In this document: piece by piece, positions 1 to 4,704 of the stretch
Layout: every line of letters starts with the position of its first letter
Numbering within the stretch: the first letter of the stretch is position 1
NCBI GenBank assembly: GCA_003445035.1
Contig: DLVV01000395.1
Location: forward strand, 1-8,558
Direction: 5' to 3'
Source of the DNA: Planctomycetaceae bacterium
GTDB lineage: Bacteria; Planctomycetota; Planctomycetia; Planctomycetales; Planctomycetaceae
Length of the DNA stretch: 8,558 nt
Made by a program: the position numbers and the translations under genes
The notes under the pieces: generated by a model
The model's input: the letters and a program-made list of their open reading frames with translations, nothing else
What the model was told of the DNA's origin: nothing
Databases searched by the model: none

Positions 1-483
1 CGCCGCTCCCCCGCTGCTGCCGCCACAGGTCCGCGATGTGTCGTAGGGATTCAGACAGGCGCCGAACACCGGGTTGAACGTCTGGGACCCCGCGCCAAAT
101 TCGGGGACGTTGGTCTTGCCCACCTGCACCGCTCCGGCGGCCTTCAGCCGCTCGATGATCAACGCGTCCTCGGATGGCACGAAGTCGGCGTAGATTGGCG
201 ACCCCCACGTCGTGCGGATGCCGGCGGTCGCAACCAGGTCCTTGTGAGCCACCGGCAGGCCGTGCAACGGACCCAACGGCTCCCCACGGGCCTGCGACTC
301 GTCGGCCGCCGACGCCTGGCTCCTGGCCAAATCGTCAGTCAACGTCACGATCGCATTGACCTGCGGATTGATCCGCTCGATCTGGTCCAGGTGAACTTCG
401 AGGAGTTCCCGGGCCGAAAGTTCTCCGGCCCGGATCAGTCCGGCCAGTTCCACAGCGGTCTTGAAACACAGCTCGTTTGACAT
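1..483 (-). CDS. Amidase-signature family enzyme, N-terminal 161 residues (3' end beyond the window)
   Basis: This encodes the N-terminal third of an amidase-signature (AS) hydrolase, which cleaves amide bonds with a Lys-cisSer-Ser triad. Full members are usually about 450-500 residues, so roughly two thirds lies left of base 1. Visible family features are the N-terminal helical part with a SARELL segment (residues 23-28), the GPLHGLPVAHKD block at 71-82 carrying the expected catalytic Lys81, the GKTNVPEFG block at 122-130, and GGSSGG at 154-159, which carries the cis-serine. The nucleophilic serine, about two dozen residues further on, is outside the window. The ATG at 481-483 is preceded by GGAG nine bases upstream and lies 3 nt after the stop of the SMP-30-like gene, so it is co-transcribed and probably translationally coupled. 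GatA (the Glu-tRNA amidotransferase subunit) belongs to the same family, but no gatB or gatC is adjacent and the neighbours are catabolic in type, so a stand-alone amidase is more likely. The substrate is unknown. Confidence 0.9.
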   Translation of the reverse strand, partial: MSNELCFKTAVELAGLIRAGELSARELLEVHLDQIERINPQVNAIVTLTDDLARSQASAADESQARGEPLGPLHGLPVAHKDLVATAGIRTTWGSPIYADFVPSEDALIIERLKAAGAVQVGKTNVPEFGAGSQTFNPVFGACLNPYDTSRTCGGSSGGAA

Positions 484-486
484 CGC

Positions 487-1425
487 CTAGCTCTCCAACT
501 GGTCCAGGGGCTCGGAAACGAACATCGCACCGGCCAGTGGATACTCCGCCAATTTCTCGGCCGACATGTTCTCGGCAGCCGTGGTCACCACCAGTCGCGT
601 CCCCTCCGGCGAGTCCCACAGCAGTGGGCAGGTCACCTGTGGTGACCCCGGCACTCGCCAGGTCGCCAGGTGACGGCCACTCTCCAGGTCGTATTCGTGC
701 ACCTCGCCGTCTTCGACCGATTCGGGGTTGTAGAAGGCGATGATCACAGTCGACGGTGTCCGTCCCTCGACCATCCCGTCGGGAAAGAACGGAAGGTGGG
801 TCAGGTCCAGCGCGGTGTCCGGATCGCTCAGCGTGCCGCTGGCCGGGTCGAGCCGATAGCGGACCACGACCTTGGTTGGTGAATCGATGTCCCAGATCCA
901 CCACCCCGTGCCATCGCGTCTGACCACCTTACCGTTGGAGCACAATTGGTCATCGCGGAGTTGGAAAACCCGTCGGTCGGCAGCTCGCCAGAAATAAAGC
1001 CCCGCCTTGAAGTCGTCAAAGGCCAGGTCCTTGCATCCGAACACCAGCCCCTCGTCGATCTCGACCCCGTCATTGATGATCGTGTTCTCGACACCACCGT
1101 CGACCTCGTCGCTAACCGGTTCGCACTCCCCGCTTCCCAGATGGACACGGCAGACATTCCGTTCGACGCCGACCAGGAACACGTCCGGATCGTCGGTGGG
1201 AAACGCGAACCCCGGTCGGCCGGGAAGTTCGACGTGGCGATTGAACCCGGCGGCGGGGTCCAGCACATTCAGTGACCCCACGTCCTGCTCGGGTCCGTGC
1301 TGGATGGCCACCCAGCTGATCTCACCCGACCCGCACCCGATTGGCCCCTCCGGCAGGTAGCCCAGTTCAGGACGATCCGGCTGATACAGGACCTGCAGGT
1401 CGCCGACCACCGTTCCGCCAACCAT
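487..1425 (-). CDS. SMP-30/gluconolactonase/LRE-like beta-propeller protein
   Basis: This 312-residue protein spans the whole SMP-30/gluconolactonase fold, a six-bladed beta-propeller whose characterised members hydrolyse sugar lactones with one divalent metal. Expected metal ligands are visible: Glu26 in a PEGP motif, Asn164 in SNG, and Asp216 in PDGM. The NDG motif at 118-120 matches the substrate-side Asn-Asp-Gly of the family. The C-terminal part (VHEYD, then TCPLLWDSPEG, then VVTTA) follows the usual family order. There is no signal peptide, so it is probably cytoplasmic. The second Asp usual in PDGMxxD is absent here (PDGMVEG), a small deviation. The start ATG has a GAGGA-type ribosome site about 8 nt upstream, inside the 15-nt gap after the SDR stop codon. 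The stop lies 3 nt before the amidase start. By family knowledge it should act on a lactone or similar ester, perhaps formed by the upstream dehydrogenase; that link is inference. Confidence 0.88.
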   Translation of the reverse strand: MVGGTVVGDLQVLYQPDRPELGYLPEGPIGCGSGEISWVAIQHGPEQDVGSLNVLDPAAGFNRHVELPGRPGFAFPTDDPDVFLVGVERNVCRVHLGSGECEPVSDEVDGGVENTIINDGVEIDEGLVFGCKDLAFDDFKAGLYFWRAADRRVFQLRDDQLCSNGKVVRRDGTGWWIWDIDSPTKVVVRYRLDPASGTLSDPDTALDLTHLPFFPDGMVEGRTPSTVIIAFYNPESVEDGEVHEYDLESGRHLATWRVPGSPQVTCPLLWDSPEGTRLVVTTAAENMSAEKLAEYPLAGAMFVSEPLDQLES

Positions 1426-1440
1426 GCGCGCGTTCCTCGA

Positions 1441-2199
1441 CTAACCCGGCAGCATGCAGCGGCCGCCGCTGGCAACGATCGTCTGACCGGTCATGTAGCT
1501 CGACTCCTCGGAGAGCAGGAAGCGGGCCACCGAGGCGAGCTCCTCGGGCTGGCCGATCCGACCGATCGGAGTGTTCTCGATGATGTGGGCCATGGCGTCG
1601 TCACCAAGCGTATGGGCCATCTCGGTCTCGGTCAGCCCCGGACACAGGCAGTTGACCCTCACGTTCTGACCGGCCCACGCATGCGCCGTGCAGCGAGTCA
1701 GCGCGATCACTCCGGCCTTCGACGTCGAATAGGGCACCTGGTTCATCCGTTCCCGGAGACCCGCAATCGAGCTGACCGTGACAATCCGCCCGAAGCCCCG
1801 CTCGATCATCTCGTCCTTGACCGCGTAGATCATCGTGAACGTGCCGTCCAGATTGACGTTGAGTTCGTGTTTCCAGAGGTCCCAGGTGATCTCATCCGCC
1901 GGGGTCGGGCTGCTGGTCCCCGCCGAGCAAACCAGCATGTCAATCGGCCCGAATGCCTCTCGGGCCGCCGACACGATCCCGTCGGCTCCCTCGGGAGTCG
2001 AGACGTCTCCGGCCACCGCGACCCCTTGCCCTCCGGCCGCCTCGACCTCGGCAACCGCTGCCGCGGCGTCTTCGGCCCGCGACACGTAGTTGAGTGAAAG
2101 CTTGGCTCCCTCGGCAGCCAACATCACGGCCAACGCCTTGCCGATGCCGCGAGTGCCGCCGGTGATCAGAACATGTCGCTCCGCAAAATCACTCATCAT
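1441..2199 (-). CDS. Short-chain dehydrogenase/reductase (SDR, FabG-like)
   Basis: This is a complete classical SDR of 252 residues, an NAD(P)-dependent oxidoreductase with a Rossmann fold. Visible motifs are the cofactor loop TGGTRGIG at 13-20, an acidic GDVS at 64-67 near the adenine site, and the active-site set Asn116 (in NVNLDG), Ser144, Tyr157 and Lys161 with normal spacing (YSTSK). The NNAG motif after beta-4 is changed to CSAG (91-94). The C-terminus (PIGRIGQPEELASVARFL, then YMTGQTI) is typical of 3-oxoacyl-ACP-reductase-like and sugar/alcohol dehydrogenases of this group. Two ATGs are in tandem: the second, at 2196, sits 5 nt after GAGG, the better spacing, so the true protein may be one residue shorter. 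The gene is followed after 15 nt by the SMP-30-like gene. An SDR next to a lactonase-type protein suggests oxidation to a lactone followed by ring opening, but genuine fatty-acid synthesis is not supported by the neighbours. Confidence 0.93.
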   Translation of the reverse strand: MMSDFAERHVLITGGTRGIGKALAVMLAAEGAKLSLNYVSRAEDAAAAVAEVEAAGGQGVAVAGDVSTPEGADGIVSAAREAFGPIDMLVCSAGTSSPTPADEITWDLWKHELNVNLDGTFTMIYAVKDEMIERGFGRIVTVSSIAGLRERMNQVPYSTSKAGVIALTRCTAHAWAGQNVRVNCLCPGLTETEMAHTLGDDAMAHIIENTPIGRIGQPEELASVARFLLSEESSYMTGQTIVASGGRCMLPG

Positions 2200-2205
2200 C
2201 GCCTC

Positions 2206-2264
2206 ACGTGGTTGTCATGAACCAGTGCCTCGAAGAACCCCTCCCACCACCAGCGAGCCACGTG
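2206..2264. repeat. Inverted CACGTGG/CCACGTG pair in the VOC-SDR gap
   Basis: The 91-nt gap between the VOC stop and the SDR start contains CACGTGG at 2205-2211 and its reverse complement CCACGTG at 2258-2264, 46 nt apart. Each half contains the palindrome CACGTG. The gap is much longer than the other two gaps of the cluster, so it could hold a regulatory site or a minor internal promoter, but I see no clear -35/-10 pair. In GC-rich DNA the pair could be chance. Confidence 0.25.
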
Positions 2265-2290
2265 ACCCGAAGCAAGCGACGGGGACATGG

Positions 2291-2677
2291 TCAGATCATC
2301 GGCTCGGCGCGTTGGACCAGTTGCAGACAGAATCCCCACGGATCACGGATCATGCCCAGGCGATCCCCCGCCTCGTTGGTGTTGATCTCGCCATCGGGAG
2401 TCCCACCGGCCGCGGCCAGGCGAGCCATGTCCGCATCGATGTCATGGCTGACCAGCGCCAGGTGCAACGCCATCACGGGAATCTCGGCGAAACCGTGTAC
2501 CTCGACGGCGGTGTTGCCATAGAGTTCCAGCATCACCGCGCCGCTGTCGTCGGCCAGGAAGTGGATCCAGGGGGGGGCGTCAATCTGACGCTTGATGGTG
2601 AAACCGAGATTCTCGACATACCAGCGGGCCACGCTGATGGGATCTTCGACGTTCCAGGCCAGGTGTTCGATCTTCAC
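2291..2677 (-). CDS. VOC-family (glyoxalase/bleomycin-resistance/dioxygenase fold) protein
   Basis: This single-module VOC protein has 128 residues when started at the GTG at 2675-2677. The VOC fold binds a divalent metal through four residues spread over two beta-alpha-beta-beta-beta repeats. The first repeat starts KIEHLAWNV (2-10) with ligand His5 and ends MLELY (49-53) with Glu51. The second starts ALHLAL (70-75) with His72 and ends DPWGFCLQLVQ (112-122), where Gln119 occupies the position normally held by Glu. The GTG start is chosen because the fold begins right after it and the upstream open frame (to a TTG at 2794) would run into the T-tract of a terminator and has no domain-like content. 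No strong Shine-Dalgarno sequence precedes the GTG (only a weak CAGAG about 11 nt upstream), so the start is less certain than the gene. It probably belongs to the same cluster as the SDR, SMP-30-like and amidase genes. It could be an isomerase, lyase or dioxygenase; the reaction cannot be assigned. Confidence 0.85.
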   Translation of the reverse strand: MKIEHLAWNVEDPISVARWYVENLGFTIKRQIDAPPWIHFLADDSGAVMLELYGNTAVEVHGFAEIPVMALHLALVSHDIDADMARLAAAGGTPDGEINTNEAGDRLGMIRDPWGFCLQLVQRAEPMI

Positions 2678-2789
2678 GGTGCAGAACTCTGGATGGGGAA
2701 TACGGGCGGCAGAGGGATGCCGAGGATACTGCCCGTGGACTGGCTCGGCCACCGTACACGGAATCTGTCCCGTCTTCCGAGCAGCCCCG

Positions 2790-2830
2790 AACAAAAACGA
2801 GCCCTGCCGGCCACATGGCCGGCAGGGCTC
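2790..2830 (-). terminator. Strong rho-independent terminator
   Basis: A perfect inverted repeat has 15-bp arms (2799-2813 and 2816-2830, GAGCCCTGCCGGCCA and its complement) and only CA between them. On the minus strand it is followed by G and five Ts, then GTT (2798-2790). The plus-strand side has no T-tract, so it works for right-to-left transcription only. No protein gene ends on its upstream side (above 2830 on the minus strand), which is why a non-coding transcript is proposed. It lies about 115 nt upstream of the VOC start, so it may also insulate or attenuate that cluster. Confidence 0.85.
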
Positions 2831-2960
2831 TACTCACAGGTGCCGATCTCAGTTGTGTGAGGACCGCCGAAAAGCCAAAAGGCCTCTCGTCGGAGGGAAG
2901 GCAGCAAAGGTCCTCTGCAACCGACAGGAAAAGGTGAGGGTGTCGGTCGCACAAACAACA
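2793..2960 (-). ncRNA. Candidate structured non-coding RNA (or attenuator leader) ending in an intrinsic terminator
   Basis: Reading the minus strand, the segment folds into nested helices. A closing stem pairs 2959-2956 and 2953-2950 with 2852-2855 and 2856-2859 (two bases bulged). Inside it, helix 1 pairs ACCGACA (2947-2941) with TGTCGGT (2926-2920). Helix 2 pairs GAGGACC (2915-2909) with GGTCCTC (2865-2859), competing with the closing stem for one base. Helix 3 pairs CGAGAGGCC (2889-2881) with GGCTTTTCG (2876-2868) around a TTTT loop. Helix 3 is 9 bp with two G-U pairs that would be A-C mismatches on the plus strand, so the fold points to a minus-strand transcript. It ends in the perfect terminator at 2830-2799. 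I do not recognise it: it lacks the conserved parts of RNase P RNA, tmRNA and SRP RNA, and is not the single long hairpin of 6S RNA. The 5' end and promoter are not identified, and it may begin upstream of 2960. It could be an independent RNA or the leader of the VOC cluster. Confidence 0.45.
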
Positions 2961-2997
2961 TCGTCAGTCCAGCCGCATGGCAGGGCGAGAAAGCCGT

Positions 2998-3050
2998 CCG
3001 CGGCACAGACAATTGGAGACTCGAGGCGGGTTAGACCGGCCGTGCCGCGG
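2998..3050. repeat. 9-bp inverted repeat CCGCGGCAC / GTGCCGCGG
   Basis: CCGCGGCAC at 2998-3006 is perfectly complementary to GTGCCGCGG at 3042-3050, with 35 nt between. It lies just upstream (on the minus strand) of the candidate structured RNA and could be an additional 5' helix of it, or an operator. It competes with the hairpin at 3023-3060, so both cannot form at once. Confidence 0.35.
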
Positions 3051-3060
3051 AATCCGCCTT
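3023..3060 (+). repeat. Stem-loop with wobble pairs favouring the plus strand
   Basis: The arm at 3023-3032 (ending GGCGGGTT) pairs with AATCCGCC and the two bases after it (3051-3060) through ten pairs, including two G-U pairs, one at each end region. Inside, CGGC (3037-3040) pairs with GCCG (3044-3047) around a 3-nt loop. The G-U pairs would be A-C mismatches on the minus strand, so if it is functional it belongs to a plus-strand transcript. No T-tract follows, so it is not an intrinsic terminator. Confidence 0.3.
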
Positions 3061-3131
3061 CTCGATCGGTCCCACCCGCAGGGGCCATACGGGTCGAATA
3101 ATCGGACCGGCTGCCATCACAGCCGTGCGAC

Positions 3132-3165
3132 TCGGTTGGCCACCGGCACATCGAAGCCCAACCGA
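3132..3165. repeat. 8-bp inverted repeat TCGGTTGG / CCAACCGA upstream of the DUF1501 promoter
   Basis: TCGGTTGG (3132-3139) and CCAACCGA (3158-3165) are perfect complements 18 nt apart. A 9-bp direct repeat CCGGCACAT (3143-3151 and 3171-3179) is interleaved with it. The block ends about 75 nt before the predicted -35 box of the DUF1501 gene, a possible regulator-binding position. No family of regulator can be named. Confidence 0.3.
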
Positions 3166-3254
3166 ATCCGCCGGCACATATCCCGCTGAATCCCCACAGG
3201 CGTTTCTGTCGATCCCCAGAGTAGGCCGACTGCACGACAGACGGCCGGAAACCG

Positions 3255-3284
3255 TTGAGCCGGACGGGGCGGCGCTGATATATT
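3255..3284 (+). promoter_or_regulatory. Predicted sigma70-type promoter of the plus-strand DUF1501 gene
   Basis: TTGAGC at 3255-3260 (four of six consensus bases, including TTGA) and TATATT at 3279-3284 (five of six) are separated by 18 nt. Transcription would start near 3291, leaving a leader of about 45 nt before the start codon. The leader contains AGGA at 3327-3330, well placed for either of the two overlapping start candidates at 3337 and 3340. Confidence 0.55.
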
Positions 3285-3336
3285 CGTTGCGACCGATACC
3301 GGATAGGCTGCGACAACAGGTCCAACAGGAAAAGCC

Positions 3337-4683
3337 GTGATGCTACGTGTGACGGGTCGCGATTTTGACCGGGGTGGTTTCTGCGACGGCATCAACCGTC
3401 GCCGGTTTCTCGAAGTGGGGTCGCTCGGAGTTTTCGGGCTGACTCTCTCGGATCTGCTGCGAGCCGAATCTCGGGGATCCCAGTACAAGTCCGACAAGTC
3501 CGTGATCCTGATCTGGCAACACGGCGGGCCCAGCCAACTCGATACCTTCGACATGAAGCCACTGGCACCGTCGAACATCCGCGGCCCCTACAGTTCGATC
3601 GCCTCGTCGCTGCCGGGCCTGCGGGTCGGAGAGTTGCTGCCCTACCAGGCCAAGATCATGGACAAGGTGTCGGTGATCCGCAGTTTCTCACATGGCAACG
3701 GCGACCACTGGGCTGCGGCCCACTGGATGCTGACCGCCTTCGTGGGAGCCAACGGATCGGACCGGCGTCCCCGTAACCCTTCGATAGGGGCCTGCGTCTC
3801 GAAACTCCTCGGCCCCCGCGACCCCGGCGTTCCCGCCACGGTGAACTTCAATGATGGCGGCTTCGGCTTCCACGGCGGAGCCTATCTCGGAGTCGCCCAC
3901 AACCCGTTCCGGCTCGGCGAGTTCAGCTACGGCAACGAGGCGGGACGCCTGCCGACGGCCGACCACAAGAGCTTCACGCTGGTCGACGGACTTTCGAAGG
4001 TCCGCCTCGGCGACCGCCTGGGCCTCTCGCGACAATTCGACCGCTTCCGACGTCAGGTCGACGAGTCGCCAGTGTTTGACAGCATCGACGAGATCGACCA
4101 GCAGGCGGTCGACATCCTGATGTCGGGCAAGGCCAAGGCCGCATTCGAGCTCGACCGGGAAGACAAGAAGACCCGAGAGAAATACGGTCCCGGCTGGGGC
4201 GAACAGGCGCTGCTGTGTCGCCGGCTGATCGAGGCGGGAGCCCGCTTTGTCAGTCTCAATACCGGTTACTGGGACGACCACAGCAACCTCAAGGGGGCAC
4301 TCGACAACAAGATGCCCCGACACGACCGGGCCGTCGGCGTGCTAATCGAAGACCTGGCCCAGCGAGGAATGCTCGAAAACACCCTGGTGGTGACGGCCGG
4401 CGAGTTCGGCCGTACGCCCAAGATCAACGGCAATGCCGGCCGCGACCACTGGCCACAGGCCCAGAGCATCCTGGTGGCCGGCGGTGGTTACCGCGGAGGC
4501 CAGGTGATCGGCAGCACCGACAAGGAGGCCGCCCGACCGACCTCCCGCAAGGTCGACGTGGCCGACTTCTGCCGGATTGTCTACCGCGGCATCGGCATGA
4601 CCGGTGACGAGGAAATTGTCGATCCCGGCGGACGTCCGGTGCACCTGGTCTACGGCGGCAAGGTTCCTCGAGAACTGCTCTAG
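3337..4683 (+). CDS. DUF1501 protein with Tat-type signal (first of two)
   Basis: This 448-residue protein is a full-length DUF1501 member, a planctomycete-rich family related in fold to alkaline phosphatases and sulfatases but without a proven activity. A twin-arginine signal is visible: NRRRFLE at 20-26, then a hydrophobic stretch to about 41, so export across the inner membrane is likely. Conserved blocks follow in order: GGPSQLDTFDMKP (63-75) with Asp69 and Asp72, a His-rich HGNGDHW block near 120, WDDHSN (312-317), GEFGRTP (355-361) and GRDHWP (368-373). Asp and His in these blocks are at positions where this superfamily binds metal; that is inference from fold, not shown. The formylglycine motif of sulfatases is absent. 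The start is GTG at 3337 or ATG at 3340, one codon apart; AGGA at 3327-3330 serves both. It appears to be a single-gene unit with its own promoter. It has no DUF1549/DUF1553 partner on its strand in this window and converges with the other DUF1501 gene. Confidence 0.93.
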   Translation: MMLRVTGRDFDRGGFCDGINRRRFLEVGSLGVFGLTLSDLLRAESRGSQYKSDKSVILIWQHGGPSQLDTFDMKPLAPSNIRGPYSSIASSLPGLRVGELLPYQAKIMDKVSVIRSFSHGNGDHWAAAHWMLTAFVGANGSDRRPRNPSIGACVSKLLGPRDPGVPATVNFNDGGFGFHGGAYLGVAHNPFRLGEFSYGNEAGRLPTADHKSFTLVDGLSKVRLGDRLGLSRQFDRFRRQVDESPVFDSIDEIDQQAVDILMSGKAKAAFELDREDKKTREKYGPGWGEQALLCRRLIEAGARFVSLNTGYWDDHSNLKGALDNKMPRHDRAVGVLIEDLAQRGMLENTLVVTAGEFGRTPKINGNAGRDHWPQAQSILVAGGGYRGGQVIGSTDKEAARPTSRKVDVADFCRIVYRGIGMTGDEEIVDPGGRPVHLVYGGKVPRELL

Positions 4684-4704
4684 GTCCCGGGAAACGCCCG
4701 GCGG

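Larger units (their letters stand above)
2678..3336. other. 659-nt non-coding region between divergent genes
   Basis: No convincing protein gene lies here. Open frames on both strands give arginine- and serine-rich or low-information translations without recognisable motifs. From left to right the region holds the short leader of the VOC gene (2678-2790), a minus-strand intrinsic terminator (2790-2830), a candidate structured RNA on the minus strand (2831 to about 2960), several inverted repeats (2998-3179), and a sigma70-like promoter for the plus-strand DUF1501 gene (3255-3284). The VOC gene and the DUF1501 gene are divergent, so promoters for both directions must lie in or near it. I found no clear -35/-10 pair for the minus direction. 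Confidence 0.7.

Noticed and set aside
1297..2097. Plus-strand open frame of 266 codons opposite the SDR and SMP-30 genes
   Set aside because: It is the antisense of two clearly functional genes in GC-rich DNA; its translation is Arg/His/Pro-rich with no family resemblance.
2678..2794. Longer VOC protein starting at the TTG at 2794
   Set aside because: The extra 39 residues have no domain-like content, and the start would lie in the T-tract of the terminator. The VOC fold begins directly after the GTG at 2677.
2885..2930. Possible SRP RNA core (GGAGGGAAGGCAGCA) on the plus strand
   Set aside because: The GGAA-type tetraloop is not closed by a complementary stem here, and the 5' half of the conserved internal loop is missing.
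2881..2945. Resemblance to a SAM-I riboswitch on the plus strand (GAGGGA, GCAACC and AAGGTG in the right order)
   Set aside because: The spacing and the helices between these short matches do not follow the SAM-I architecture, no methionine or SAM gene follows on that strand, and the strongest stems favour the minus strand.
2849..3325. Minus-strand open frame of 158 codons in the intergenic region, upstream of the terminator
   Set aside because: It would explain the terminator, but the translation is arginine-, serine- and cysteine-rich without recognisable motifs, has no good ribosome site, and runs through the helices whose pairing fits a structured RNA better. A homology search with a clear hit would overturn this.
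4687..4701. Hairpin CCGGG/CCCGG between the converging DUF1501 genes as a bidirectional terminator
   Set aside because: The stem has only 5 bp and there is no T-tract on either strand, so it is too weak to call a terminator.
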